DNA of 64,000 bases from Qipengyuania oceanensis (GCF_009827535.1 NZ_WTYN01000005.1:1-64000); one strand, 5' to 3'; shown: positions 24,429 through 33,604, counted from the stretch's first letter. Numbers and translations: made by a program. Notes: generated from the letters alone by a model not told the origin.

Positions 24429-24759
24429 AGTCCATCACCTGATTCACCTTGGTTTCCGCGACCTCGTAGGGGAACACGCCGCACACGCCGACACCCTTCT
24501 GGTGGACATGCAGCATTACCCGCGTCGCTTGCTCGAGATCCATGCGGAAGAAACGCTTGAGCACCATCACGACGAATTCCATCGGTGTGTAATCGTCGTT
24601 CAGCAACAGGACCTTGTACTGGCTCGGTTTCTTGGGCTTGGCCCGCGTCTTGGTCGCGATGCCGACCTGCGAATCCCCGTCCCCATCGTCCGAATCCGGT
24701 CCCGCCGCCAGCACGGGCAGCAGGTGGACGTCATCGAGGATCGGAATTGTGGAGGTCAT
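24379..24759 (-). CDS. clpS: ATP-dependent Clp protease adaptor ClpS
   Basis: ClpS hands N-degron substrates to ClpA. The 126-residue protein has a variable acidic N-terminus (about 1-45) and the ClpS core: [20 protein letters not shown] (48-67), the substrate pocket, then [20 protein letters not shown] and [10 protein letters not shown]. The ATG at 24759 is the first that begins a normal-length adaptor. It is followed by and overlaps the DUF427 gene. Confidence 0.93.
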   Translation of the reverse strand: MTSTIPILDDVHLLPVLAAGPDSDDGDGDSQVGIATKTRAKPKKPSQYKVLLLNDDYTPMEFVVMVLKRFFRMDLEQATRVMLHVHQKGVGVCGVFPYEVAETKVNQVMDCARDNQHPLQCTLEKA

Positions 24760-24854
24760 CTTGCTGGGCAATATCGTAAGGAATGGCAGTTTCGCAAGGT
24801 GCCAGCATGCGGTTAAAGTTCCGCCAACGCCTGTCTGTCGCACTGAAACGAGAA

Positions 24855-24884
24855 ACGGGCCGGACGCCGAAGCATCCGACCCGT
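24855..24884. terminator. Terminator downstream of the phasin gene
   Basis: A 13-bp stem with two G-U pairs closes on a TTCG/CGAA tetraloop and is followed on the minus strand by TTTC. A second hairpin of 12 pairs with one bulge lies at about 24892-24932. Together they separate the phasin from clpS. Confidence 0.65.
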
Positions 24885-24947
24885 CCTTGTCTATCGCCGG
24901 GGCAATGGGAGAGAGAGAAGCCCCGGGCGATATAAACTCTTGAGCGC

Positions 24948-25775
24948 TTAGGCGGCCTTCGAGATCTTCTCGGCGGCAACGCTCATGCGGCTCGAAACCG
25001 GCGCGAAAGCGTCGTTGGCGAGCTTGATCATCTTCTCGGTGTTCTTCGAACCGTAAGCGACCATCGCGTCGAAGTTGCGACGAGCCAGCTCGCCCTGCAG
25101 CTGGAACAGCTCGGTCGGCGACTTCACGGCAGCCATCTTCTTGGCGTCGGCGGTAAAGGTCGAGAACACGGCCTTGGTGTCTTCGACGCCGTCACGAGCC
25201 ATGTCCTGCATGCCGCCGGCGAGAACCTTGCCCGAAGCGACGATGGCTTCGAGGTTCGCCTTGTTGAATTCGACGGCTTCCGCAACGTATTCCGAGCCCT
25301 TGTCGTAGGCGGTCTTCATCTTCGCCTGCATGTCGGCAGCGGTTTCCTTGACGGTCTTGGTGAAATCCTTGGTGTTGGTCTTGGCCATGACGGTGTCCTT
25401 CAATTCGGTAAGAGTATTGGTTCTGGGAGCGGCGGCGGCCTTCCTGGCAGCTACCTTGGCGGGCGCAGCCTTGCGGGCGACCGGCTTTTTCTTCTTGGGA
25501 GCCGCGAGTTTCCGGGCGACCGGCTTCTTCGCGGTCGACGCCTTCAGCTTCGCCTTCTTCGGGGCGGGCTTTTTCGCGACGGTCTTGCTGGCAGCCTTCG
25601 CGACGGCTTCCTTGGGGGCCGGCTCGCTCTTGGCTTCTTCCACCTTGGCAGCCGGGGTTACCGGAGCCTTATCGGGCGCCGTTACCGGTGCAGCCTTGCC
25701 ACTGGTAGCAGCCGAGGCTTCGGCATAGGCCTTCTCGGTCGCGGCATCGATCTTGCTCTTGGCTTCGTCAGCCAT
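24948..25775 (-). CDS. Phasin family protein with a Lys/Ala/Pro-rich N-terminal tail
   Basis: Phasins coat polyhydroxyalkanoate granules. In this 275-residue protein the Phasin_2 region is about residues 125-275: [19 protein letters not shown], then [20 protein letters not shown] and [20 protein letters not shown]. Residues 25-120 are a low-complexity tail with repeated [11 protein letters not shown] motifs, like histone H1 tails and the PHA-DNA tethering protein PhaF. It could therefore also bind DNA (inference). The ATG at 25775 is preceded by GAGGA and by two palindromic boxes. PhaC is the next gene upstream, in the same direction. Confidence 0.88.
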   Translation of the reverse strand: MADEAKSKIDAATEKAYAEASAATSGKAAPVTAPDKAPVTPAAKVEEAKSEPAPKEAVAKAASKTVAKKPAPKKAKLKASTAKKPVARKLAAPKKKKPVARKAAPAKVAARKAAAAPRTNTLTELKDTVMAKTNTKDFTKTVKETAADMQAKMKTAYDKGSEYVAEAVEFNKANLEAIVASGKVLAGGMQDMARDGVEDTKAVFSTFTADAKKMAAVKSPTELFQLQGELARRNFDAMVAYGSKNTEKMIKLANDAFAPVSSRMSVAAEKISKAA

Positions 25776-25792
25776 GGTAGTCCTCGCAGTCT

Positions 25793-25856
25793 TTGTTGCA
25801 CTGCACAAAATAGGCATTGCAACTGCGAAGTCAAGGATTTTTTGTGCACTGCACAA
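25793..25856 (-). promoter_or_regulatory. Phasin promoter with two TTGTGCAGTGCA operators (PhaR-like)
   Basis: On the minus strand TTGACT and TATTTT, 16 bases apart, form a good -35/-10 pair. One box, TTGTGCAGTGCACAA (25856-25842), lies just upstream of the -35. A second, TTGTGCAGTGCAACAA (25808-25793), overlaps and follows the -10. The TGC/GCA-rich palindromes resemble sites of the PHA-responsive repressor PhaR. That protein is not encoded in this window. Confidence 0.72.
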
Positions 25857-25886
25857 TAAACCGGGATGAGCAGTATTTTCAGCAGC

Positions 25887-27746
25887 TTAACGCGATTTTA
25901 CGTAGCGACCGGGAGCATCCTCAATGACCGTGTCGCCCTTGCCGCCGGGCTTGCGCTTGCCGGTCGCCGGCACGGTCGCATCGTCGAGGGCATGGAGCCA
26001 TTCCAGCCAGTGCGGCCACCAGCTTCCCGGACGCTCGGTCGCGCCATCGACGAAGGCCTTTAGGGTGGGCGCACTGCTGTCCCCGACCCAGTACTGGTAC
26101 TTCCCGGCTTCCGGCGGATTGACGACGCCGGCGATATGGCCCGAGCCCGCGAGCATGAAGGTCGTGTCGCCCTTGAAGTGTCGGGTCATGCGCCAGACGC
26201 TTTCGGCCGGTGCGATGTGATCTTCCTTGCCCGCCTGGATGAAGACCGGAGTTTCGACGAGCGTCAGGTCGATCGGCGTGCCGTCGGCGCTCAGCGCATC
26301 TGGCTGGACGAGCTTGTTGTCGCGATAGAGGTCGCGCAGATAATCGCTGTGCCATTTCGCGGGCAGGTTGGTGACGTCCCCGTTCCAGTGGAGCAGGTCG
26401 AACGCCGGGTAATCCTGTCCCAGCAGGTAATTGTTGACGACATAGTTCCAGATCAGGTCCTTGCCGCGCAAGGCGTTGAACGTCGCCGCGAGGTAGCGTC
26501 CGTCGAGATAGCCGTCCTTGGAGAGCTTGCCGATCGCCGACAATTGCCCGTCGTCGATGAAATGCTTGAGGTCGCCGCTCTTCTCGAAATCGACCTGGGC
26601 GGTGAAGAAGGTCGCGCTGGCGACCTTGTCCTGCTCACCGCGGCGATGAAGGATCGCCAGGGTCGCGGCCAGGGTCGTTCCGGCCACGCAATAGCCGATG
26701 GTGTGGACGGCGGGTACGTCCAGCCGCGCGCGCACGTGGTCGATCGCCTCCATCTGCGAGCGGATGTAATCGTCCCAGATCACGTCCTTCATGCTCGCAT
26801 CGGCCGACTTCCAGCTGACCACGAAGATCGTGATCCCCTGTTCGACCGCCCAGCGGATGAAGCTCTTCTTGGGGGTCAGGTCGAGGATGTAGAAGCGGTT
26901 GATCCAGGGCGGGAAGATGATTATCGGCGTCGCCAGCACCTTGTCGGTCGTCGGCGAATACTGGATCAGCTGGTAGAGCGGTGTCTCGTGGACCACCTTG
27001 CCGGGCGTCGCGGCCAGGTTCTCGCCAAGGGTGAAGGCATCCGCATCGGTGTGCGTGAGCTGGCCTTTCTGCAGGTCGTTGATCAGGTGCTTCATGCCCT
27101 TGACCAGATTGTCGCCCTTGGTCTCGATCGTTCGCTGGAGAACGACCGGATTGGTCAGCAGGAAATTGTCGGGGCTCATCGCATCGACCAGCGCCTGCGT
27201 GGCGAAGGCGAGCTGTTGCTTGTGCTCGGGGCTGACGCCGCTCATCTCGCGCGCGACAGTGGTGAAATATTCCGCCAGCATGAGATACGTCTGGTGGAGC
27301 AGCGCATAGGCCGGATGGTCGCGCCACGCCGGATCGGCGAACCGGCGATCCTTGTGCGGCAGGGCCGGCGCCTCGTCAGCCTCGCGCGTCTTCGCACCGG
27401 TCATGCCCGCGCCCAGCACGTTCTGCCACAGGTCGACCGAATCGTGGACGAGCTTCTGGTTGGCGGCGAACACGGCCATCGGGTCCGCCTGGCTCAGCCC
27501 CTTGGCGAGCGTCATCCACTGCGCGGGGTCGAACGGATTGCTGCCCATCGCCTGTGCAGACTGTTCGCGCACGAAATCGAGCCACAGCGCCTGCAGCCGG
27601 TTCGCGACCGAGGACCAGTCGGTCCCGGCGAAGGCGTCCTGCGGGGACACGTCGCCGAACATTTCGCGCATCGCCTCGCCCTGCATGTCGAAGAATGCCG
27701 CGAACGGGCTTTCCATCGTGGTCGTGCTGTCGGTCCGGTCTGCCAT
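25887..27746 (-). CDS. phaC: Class I poly(3-hydroxyalkanoate) synthase
   Basis: PhaC polymerises 3-hydroxyacyl-CoA into PHA at the granule surface. The 619-residue protein has the class I N-terminal domain (about 1-210) and an alpha/beta-hydrolase core with the lipase-like box GYCVAGT, catalytic Cys353. The partner Asp and His are in AGKEDHIAP and GSGHIAGVVNPP. The PPWINRFYILDL and VVSWKS signatures are intact. It is transcribed toward the phasin gene and divergent from the aminotransferase gene. Confidence 0.95.
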   Translation of the reverse strand: MADRTDSTTTMESPFAAFFDMQGEAMREMFGDVSPQDAFAGTDWSSVANRLQALWLDFVREQSAQAMGSNPFDPAQWMTLAKGLSQADPMAVFAANQKLVHDSVDLWQNVLGAGMTGAKTREADEAPALPHKDRRFADPAWRDHPAYALLHQTYLMLAEYFTTVAREMSGVSPEHKQQLAFATQALVDAMSPDNFLLTNPVVLQRTIETKGDNLVKGMKHLINDLQKGQLTHTDADAFTLGENLAATPGKVVHETPLYQLIQYSPTTDKVLATPIIIFPPWINRFYILDLTPKKSFIRWAVEQGITIFVVSWKSADASMKDVIWDDYIRSQMEAIDHVRARLDVPAVHTIGYCVAGTTLAATLAILHRRGEQDKVASATFFTAQVDFEKSGDLKHFIDDGQLSAIGKLSKDGYLDGRYLAATFNALRGKDLIWNYVVNNYLLGQDYPAFDLLHWNGDVTNLPAKWHSDYLRDLYRDNKLVQPDALSADGTPIDLTLVETPVFIQAGKEDHIAPAESVWRMTRHFKGDTTFMLAGSGHIAGVVNPPEAGKYQYWVGDSSAPTLKAFVDGATERPGSWWPHWLEWLHALDDATVPATGKRKPGGKGDTVIEDAPGRYVKSR

Positions 27747-27877
27747 GCGCTGCCTCGAAAATTGCTTTGCTTGGGAAAGCGATAGCGAATTAGGCGTTTG
27801 CCCGCGACCGCTAATGCCTTAGAAATTGTGTCCTGCCCTGTTTTCGGGTGTTGCAGGCCCAACCGAAGAAGGATCCG

Positions 27878-29071
27878 ATGGACACCGATTTCTACCGCAT
27901 CAAGCGACTGCCGCCTTATGTCATCGCCGAAGTGAACGCGATGCGGCACGCGGCGCGCCAGGCGGGGCTGGACATCATCGATCTCGGCATGGGCAATCCG
28001 GACCAGCCGCCGCCGCAGCACGTCATCGACAAGATGTGCGAAGTGGCGGCCAAGCCCAGCGCTCACGGCTATTCGCAGTCGCGCGGGATACCCGGTCTGC
28101 GCCGTGCGCAGGCGCAATACTACGGACGCCGGTTCGGCGTGGACCTCGATCCCGAGAGCGAAGTCGTCGTCACCATGGGCAGCAAGGAAGGGCTCGCAAG
28201 CCTCGCAAATGCGATCACCGCGCCCGGCGACGTCGTGCTCGCGCCCAACCCGAGCTATCCGATCCACACCTTCGGGTTCATCATCGCGGGTGCGACCATC
28301 CGCTCCGTACCGACGACGCCCGATGAAAATTACTGGAAGGCGCTCGAAAGCGCGATGGCCTTCACCGTCCCGCGCCCGAGCGTGCTGGTGGTGAACTACC
28401 CGTCGAACCCCACCGCCGAAGTGGTCGACCTCGCCTTCTACGAGCGGCTGGTCGCCTGGGCGCGCGAGAACAAGGTCTGGATCCTCTCCGACCTCGCCTA
28501 TTCCGAACTGTATTTCGACGGCAATCCGACGCCGTCGATCATGCAGGTCAAGGGCGCCAAGGAAGTCGCGGTGGAATTCACCTCGATGTCGAAAACCTAT
28601 TCCATGGCCGGCTGGCGCATGGGCTTCGCGGTCGGCAACCGGCAGCTGATCGCCGCCATGACCCGGGTGAAGAGCTATCTCGATTACGGCGCGTTCACGC
28701 CGATCCAGGCAGCGGCGACGGCTGCGCTCAACGGCCCGCAGGACATGGTCGAAAGCAACCGCAAGCTCTATCACAAGCGCCGCGACGTGATGGTCGAGGC
28801 ATTCGGCCGCGCGGGGTGGGATATTCCGCCTCCACCGGCCTCGATGTTCGCCTGGGCACCCTTGCCGGATGGCTTTAAGGATATGGGAAGCTTGGAGTTT
28901 TCCAAGAAACTGCTTACCGATGCACATGTAGCGGTCGCTCCCGGAGTCGGCTACGGCGAAGAAGGGGAGGGTTTCGTCCGCATCGCCATGGTCGAGAACG
29001 AGCAGCGGCTGCGCCAAGCCGCCCGCAACATAAAGCGGTTTCTCGGGACAGCCAGCAGCGAGGCGGCATGA
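27878..29071 (+). CDS. alaC: Class I/II aminotransferase, AlaC-like
   Basis: A 397-residue PLP enzyme of fold type I. It has MGNPDQPPP near the N-terminus, the aromatic/phosphate-binding region TMGSKEG, NYPSNPT (substrate carboxylate side), DLAYSELYFDG and the PLP lysine Lys239 in SMSKTYSMAGWRMG. It is closest in pattern to AlaC, glutamate-pyruvate transaminase. Relatives are also annotated as LL-diaminopimelate aminotransferase, so substrate choice is uncertain. The ATG at 27878 has GAAGGA at normal spacing. Confidence 0.85.
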   Translation: MDTDFYRIKRLPPYVIAEVNAMRHAARQAGLDIIDLGMGNPDQPPPQHVIDKMCEVAAKPSAHGYSQSRGIPGLRRAQAQYYGRRFGVDLDPESEVVVTMGSKEGLASLANAITAPGDVVLAPNPSYPIHTFGFIIAGATIRSVPTTPDENYWKALESAMAFTVPRPSVLVVNYPSNPTAEVVDLAFYERLVAWARENKVWILSDLAYSELYFDGNPTPSIMQVKGAKEVAVEFTSMSKTYSMAGWRMGFAVGNRQLIAAMTRVKSYLDYGAFTPIQAAATAALNGPQDMVESNRKLYHKRRDVMVEAFGRAGWDIPPPPASMFAWAPLPDGFKDMGSLEFSKKLLTDAHVAVAPGVGYGEEGEGFVRIAMVENEQRLRQAARNIKRFLGTASSEAA

Positions 29072-29199
29072 CCCTGACGGCGTGACGCGGGCGGCCCTTG
29101 GCCGCGAACAACGGGGGTTGCTTAGGTGTTCTTCCTGATTCCAGAATTTACTCGAATGTGCATCAGATATGCGCGGGTGGGGATTGCGAAGGGGCACAC

Positions 29200-30009
29200 A
29201 TGACGCAGTTCCAATGGTTGTCTCAATCGGTTTGTCCTCCGGCCAGGTGGGACTTGCGCTATCTCGGGTGGGAATTGCTCGGGGACAGCGACGAGCTGCC
29301 CGATCCCGAAACCCTGAAGATGCGCGGAACCGTCATCGACAGCGCCGAATGCCCGGTGCTGCTCGACTGGCGCGCCGCCAGCCGCCCGGTGGACTGGCGC
29401 GACCTGTCGGACCGGCGCTGGACGATCGTGATCGGCGTCGAGGATCCGGACGATCGTGCGGCCCTGCTCGCCTACGGTTATGGCGAGGTCCTGCCGATCA
29501 ACGTCGCGATGGTCGAACTCGCCGCACGCGCGCTGCGCATCGCCGAAAATGCGTCGGCCATGCAGCGCTATCGCCGGGCCGGCCCCGTCACGCTCGACCT
29601 GTTCCACCGTGACGGGCGCATCGATCGACAATGGCTTGGCTTCCATCCCCGCGAATTCGCCCTTTTGTGGCGGCTTGCGGAAACGCCCGGCCAGCGGGTC
29701 ACCCGACGAGAGCTTTTGTCCGATGTCTGGCGCATCGATCACGACCCGGAAACCAACTCGGTCGAAGTTCATATTTCGCGCCTGCGGTCCAAGCTCGCAA
29801 TCTCCCGCGCATGCTGGCTGATCGTGACCGATCCACGCGGCGGCTACCGGTTGGCGGCGGACGGCGGCTCGTCGTTCTTCGCATTCGGCGCAGCGCGCGA
29901 ACAAGCGCTGGACAGGCTCCGCGGCATCGGCAACGATACGCGCGAATTTGCCAGTGGAGAGACACATGCAGCTGCAGCCCAACGAACGGGTAACGATCGA
30001 TCTCGGTGA
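29200..30009 (+). CDS. Winged-helix transcriptional regulator with degenerate receiver-like N-terminus
   Basis: A 269-residue protein. The C-terminal part (about 135-225) is an OmpR/PhoB winged helix: LGFHPREFALLWRLAETPGQ, RVTRRELLSDVW, TNSVEVHISRLRSKL and DPRGGYRL. The N-terminal 120 residues have the length of a receiver domain but no phosphoacceptor Asp, acidic pocket or conserved Lys that I can see, so it is probably phosphorylation-independent. AAGGGG precedes the ATG at 29200. Its end overlaps the crotonase start by 44 bases, hence co-transcription. Confidence 0.8.
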   Translation: MTQFQWLSQSVCPPARWDLRYLGWELLGDSDELPDPETLKMRGTVIDSAECPVLLDWRAASRPVDWRDLSDRRWTIVIGVEDPDDRAALLAYGYGEVLPINVAMVELAARALRIAENASAMQRYRRAGPVTLDLFHRDGRIDRQWLGFHPREFALLWRLAETPGQRVTRRELLSDVWRIDHDPETNSVEVHISRLRSKLAISRACWLIVTDPRGGYRLAADGGSSFFAFGAAREQALDRLRGIGNDTREFASGETHAAAAQRTGNDRSR

Positions 30010-30775
30010 CGACGGGGTGGCGCAAGTCCGCCTGATCCGGGCGGACAAGATGAACGCGCTTGACAACGAAATGTTCGATCGGCTGATCGAAGCCGGCCAG
30101 GTTTTGCACGAAATGAAGGGCCTGCGCTCGGTCGTGCTGTCGGGCGAAGGCCGCAGCTTTTGCGCCGGGCTGGACCTGTCGAACTTTTCCGACGACCGGA
30201 CTACCGAAGGCGGCCAGACACTCGTCGATCGCACTCACGGCAATGCAAATCGCGCGCAACAGGTCGCCATGCAGTGGCGCAAGCTGCCGGTCCCGGTGGT
30301 CGCGGCGGTACACGGCGTCTGCTTCGGCGGCGGTTTCCAGATCGCAAGCGGGGCGGATATCCGTGTCGTCGCGCCCGATGCGCGGCTCGCGATCATGGAA
30401 CTCAAGTGGGGCCTCGTCCCCGACATGGGTGGCTTTGCCCTGTGGCGCGGGACGGCGCGCGACGATGTCCTGCGCGAACTGATCTACACCAATCGCGAAT
30501 TCAGCGGGGTCGAAGCAGGCGAATACGGCTTCGCCACTCACGTCGAGGAAAACCCGCTGGAGCGGGCAACCGCCATCGCGACCGAGATCGCCGATCGCAA
30601 TCCGCATGCGATCCGCGGTTCGAAACGGCTCGTCAATGCGATGTTCGACGAGAAGACCGATCACCTCCTGATGGAAGAGAGCCGCGAACAGCACGCGATC
30701 ATGCGCTCGCCCAACCAGATCGAGGCGGTGATGGCGGGCATGCAGAAGCGCAAGGCCAACTACACCGACGTGTAA
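29966..30775 (+). CDS. Crotonase/enoyl-CoA hydratase family protein
   Basis: A 269-residue crotonase-fold protein with both oxyanion-hole segments, CAGLDLSNF (about 66-74) and HGVCFGGGFQIASGAD (about 107-122). In the second active-site region (GLVPDMGG, about 143-150) there is one acidic residue, as in hydratases/isomerases of the CaiD/PaaG kind. The exact reaction is unknown. The ATG at 29966 has GGAGAG just upstream and lies inside the end of the regulator gene. Confidence 0.87.
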   Translation: MQLQPNERVTIDLGDDGVAQVRLIRADKMNALDNEMFDRLIEAGQVLHEMKGLRSVVLSGEGRSFCAGLDLSNFSDDRTTEGGQTLVDRTHGNANRAQQVAMQWRKLPVPVVAAVHGVCFGGGFQIASGADIRVVAPDARLAIMELKWGLVPDMGGFALWRGTARDDVLRELIYTNREFSGVEAGEYGFATHVEENPLERATAIATEIADRNPHAIRGSKRLVNAMFDEKTDHLLMEESREQHAIMRSPNQIEAVMAGMQKRKANYTDV

Positions 30776-30793
30776 CCGGCTGGCCGGTGGCGA

Positions 30794-31570
30794 TCAGCCG
30801 AAGATCGCCACCGCCTGCATCCCGTCGAGCATCAGTCTACCGTCCGCATTCCACAAACGCAGCCGCTCGCTCGAATAGCCTGCGTCGGCATGCTGGCTGG
30901 TGTTCGCGGCGAGCCACCAGCCGTCCCGCGTGGCAGGCTCGGTGTCGAGCACGTTGAACGACCAGTTGATCGAACTGAGCGGGCCCTGCCGCTGCATCGC
31001 CCGCATCGCGCCGGGAGGCAGCGTATCGCCGACGAGTACCAGGTGCGACATCGGATCGAGATCGCCCGCATCGCGCAAGCGGATCCACCGGCGCACTTCC
31101 GGATAGCCCGGTCCCTGATGATCCTGCGCACGCCGCAGCTCGTAATTGCCGATGAAATGCTTCTGCGCGGGCGGCGCGACAGGCTCGCCATCCTCGGGCG
31201 GCCCCGGCCAGTCGGCGGGCGCATCGGACGGGTGGACGGCATTGGGCTCGCGGGCGGCGCCGAAGAGAAACAGTGCCGTCAGCGCCAGCTTGCCTTCGCT
31301 GAACAGTTCGGTGCGCACCTGCGTCACGTTGCGGCCTTCGCGTACGATCGCCGTCCGCATATCGAGGTCGGTGCCGACCGGCGCGACGAAGCCGATCTGC
31401 GCCGCGCGCAAGGGCGGCAGGTCCGGCAGCGACCGCGTGGCATGGGTGTATGCGACCAGCGCGGATGCGCCACCGTACAGGGTACGGCCCTGCATCCAGT
31501 TCTCTGCGTCGGGCAGGTGGACCATACCATCCTTGCCCGGGATCGGTTCGATGAGATTACTCGGGTTCAT
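30794..31570 (-). CDS. Acyl-CoA thioesterase family protein (double hotdog)
   Basis: A 258-residue protein with the arrangement of TesB-like/4HBT_3 thioesterases: LYGGASALVAYTHATRSLPD, a RAAQIGFVAPVGTDLDMRT strand set, VREGRNVTQVRTELFSEGKL and the second hotdog (about 150-258) with WSFNVLDTEPATRDGWWLAA. It hydrolyses acyl-CoA in the cytoplasm; chain preference is unknown. The ATG at 31570 is the best start without a clear ribosome site. It is convergent with the crotonase gene, so the two may share fatty acid metabolism. Confidence 0.82.
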   Translation of the reverse strand: MNPSNLIEPIPGKDGMVHLPDAENWMQGRTLYGGASALVAYTHATRSLPDLPPLRAAQIGFVAPVGTDLDMRTAIVREGRNVTQVRTELFSEGKLALTALFLFGAAREPNAVHPSDAPADWPGPPEDGEPVAPPAQKHFIGNYELRRAQDHQGPGYPEVRRWIRLRDAGDLDPMSHLVLVGDTLPPGAMRAMQRQGPLSSINWSFNVLDTEPATRDGWWLAANTSQHADAGYSSERLRLWNADGRLMLDGMQAVAIFG

Positions 31571-31704
31571 GCAGCCGGGCATAGCGACCATTCGGGCCGC
31601 GTCCAGACTGACGTAACGTAAGGCCCCAACCGGCGATTGCCATGCCAATCGAGAATCGCTAGGGGGCCTTTCCGCCGTGCGGTCCGATGGGGCGTACGGG
31701 ATGA

Positions 31705-31778
31705 GGCCCGATGGCGGAGTGGTTACGCAGAGGACTGCAAATCCTTGCACGCCGGTTCGATTCCGGCTCGGGCCTCCA
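31705..31778 (+). tRNA. tRNA-Cys (GCA)
   Basis: Acceptor arms GGCCCGA and TCGGGCC pair perfectly, the anticodon loop is CTGCAAA (anticodon GCA), the T-arm is GCCGG-TTCGATT-CCGGC and the encoded CCA is present. Confidence 0.96.
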
Positions 31779-31840
31779 TCACCCCGACGATCGGGATTGC
31801 AGCCGCGCTGCAGTGCCGATAGGGGCGGAAAGACGAGAGT

Positions 31841-31916
31841 GCCGCTTTAGCTCAGTTGGTAGAGCACATCATTCGTAATGATGGGGCCACTGGTTCGAGT
31901 CCAGTAAGCGGCACCA
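31841..31916 (+). tRNA. tRNA-Thr (CGT)
   Basis: Acceptor GCCGCTT with AAGCGGC, anticodon loop TTCGTAA (anticodon CGT), T-arm ACTGG-TTCGAGT-CCAGT, CCA encoded. It lies 62 bases after tRNA-Cys. Confidence 0.96.
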
Positions 31917-32025
31917 CTCGATCCTGATCATACATTTCAAGCGTTTAACGCTATCTCACACAGCCGTCCCTAATGTCGGGCCTTGCTTTCCGGGTCTTCG
32001 GAAGGGTGCCGCGGGAGGCCGAGAA

Positions 32026-32538
32026 ATGGGATCGAGATATGTGCCTGCCGGACTGCTGGTTCTGGCCATTGCCGCGCAGTTCGCGCCGCAGGCGGTGCAG
32101 GCGGAAGAGTGTATTCTCGACGAGAACAACGACCCGAGCGATATCGCCGACGGCGATGGCGGCGCAAGTTCCGGCGGGACGGATTCTTCGCTCGCCTGCG
32201 GAACCGGTGCCTCCACCGCCACGCTGGCCCTGCAATCCACCGCGATCGGTGCAGCCGCGGGCGTCAGCGCGGCAAACGGTACGGCAGTCGGCTACGATGC
32301 CGATGTGCTGTTGGCGCAGGGAAGCGCGTTCGGGGCGCTCGCAAAGGCCAACGGGGCCCAGTCGACCGCGCTCGGCGCCTCAGCCCAGGCGAGCGGTTTA
32401 GGCTCTTTCTCCGGCGGCTACCAGGCGGAATCCTTTGGCGGATCGGTGGCCATCGGCTCGGCAAGCGACGCTGGCCGGATGGGCTCGACGGACAATGCGG
32501 TCGCCATCGGCAACGCTGCGCAGGCAAGGGCCTGCTAA
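32026..32538 (+). pseudogene. Truncated YadA-like adhesin, head only
   Basis: The 170-residue product has a Sec signal peptide (about 1-26, ending VQA) and a Cys-containing start (CILDENND) like the adhesin at 2341. It then has YadA-type head repeats (STAIGAAAG, GTAVGYDA, STALGASAQAS, SVAIGSAS, AVAIGNAAQA). It ends at TAA where the neck would be expected (NQVMLG-like), with no stalk or membrane anchor. Without an anchor it cannot be a surface trimer. It is a truncated gene or a secreted head. It follows the tRNA-Thr gene by about 110 bases. Confidence 0.65.
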
Positions 32539-32671
32539 CCATTTGCCGGCCAGTAGGAAAATCCTTTGCGCCGGACGTGTTGTGAGTAGGTGAGCGGCTT
32601 TCAGCGGGTCGCATCCTTGAGTGCAAGGCAGGTCAGCCCTACATTGAGGGCCGACAGGATTGGAGGCTGCA

Positions 32672-33604
32672 GTGACCGATACCGACCCCGCGCGCGACCA
32701 GGCAGCCGAACAGGTCCGCAAGGCTGCGGCGGACGCGACCCTGCGTCCGACGATCGCCGGTTTCTTCGACGAAGCGACCAATACGATCACCTACGTGGTG
32801 AGCGATCCCGCGACAGGCGAGGCGGCCATCATCGACTCGGTGCTGGATTTCGAGGCGGCGTCCGGTCGCACGTCCAATGGCTCGGCCGATCGCATCATCG
32901 AATATGTGAAGACGAACGACCTGACGGTCACATGGTTGATCGAGACGCACGCCCACGCCGATCATATTTCTGCCGCGCCCTATCTGCAGGAGCGGCTCGG
33001 CGGCAAACTCGCGATCGGCAAGGACATCATCCGGGTCCAGGAAGTCTTCGGCAAGCTGTTCAACGCCGGCACGGATTTCGAACGCGACGGATCGCAATTC
33101 GATCACCTGTTCGAAGACGGCGAGAGTTTCGCCATCGGCAAGCTCGGGGGCATCGCGCTGCACGTGCCCGGCCACACGCCGGCCGACATGGCCTTCATCG
33201 TGGGCGATGCGGCCTTCGTCGGCGACACGATCTTCATGCCCGACTTCGGCACCGCTCGCGCAGACTTTCCAGGCGGAGATGCGGGCGAGTTGTTCCGCTC
33301 GATCCGGCGCCTGCTGTCGCTGCCGGACGAGACGCGGCTGTTCCTGTGCCACGATTACAAGGCACCCGGGCGTGACGACTACGCGTGGGAAACGACCGTG
33401 AAGCAGCAGCGCGAGGAGAACGTCCACGTGAAAGACGGCGTCACCGAGGACCAGTTCGTCGAAATGCGCACCAGCCGCGACCGGACACTGGCCATGCCGA
33501 CACTCATCATGCCGAGCGTACAGGTCAATATCCGCGGCGGGAGGCTGCCAGAGCCGGAAGACAACGGTGTCAGCTACATCAAGATACCGGTGAACGCGGT
33601 ATGA
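32672..33604 (+). CDS. Persulfide dioxygenase-like MBL-fold protein (Blh/ETHE1 type)
   Basis: A 310-residue metallo-beta-lactamase-fold protein. The iron site is visible as THAHADH (His93, His95, Asp97, His98), with a further His in VPGHTPADM (about 169) and Asp in VGDTIFMPDFG. The insertion SNGSADRIIEYV and the C-terminal extension past 230 resemble Blh/ETHE1 persulfide dioxygenases, which oxidise glutathione persulfide to sulfite. The GTG at 32672 follows GGAGG by 5 bases and fits better than an upstream TTG. It heads an operon with two YeeE/YedE genes and sulP, matching bigR-type sulfide operons, but no BigR is present. Confidence 0.85.
   Translation: MTDTDPARDQAAEQVRKAAADATLRPTIAGFFDEATNTITYVVSDPATGEAAIIDSVLDFEAASGRTSNGSADRIIEYVKTNDLTVTWLIETHAHADHISAAPYLQERLGGKLAIGKDIIRVQEVFGKLFNAGTDFERDGSQFDHLFEDGESFAIGKLGGIALHVPGHTPADMAFIVGDAAFVGDTIFMPDFGTARADFPGGDAGELFRSIRRLLSLPDETRLFLCHDYKAPGRDDYAWETTVKQQREENVHVKDGVTEDQFVEMRTSRDRTLAMPTLIMPSVQVNIRGGRLPEPEDNGVSYIKIPVNAV

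Noticed and set aside
21246-24560. A 1104-codon open frame on the plus strand
   Set aside because: It is antisense to lptG, lptF and DUF427, has an Arg/Asp/Gln/His-rich shadow composition and no domain.
31841-32025. tRNA-Thr as an integration site with a genomic island to its right
   Set aside because: I found no second copy of the tRNA 3' end and no integrase in the window.
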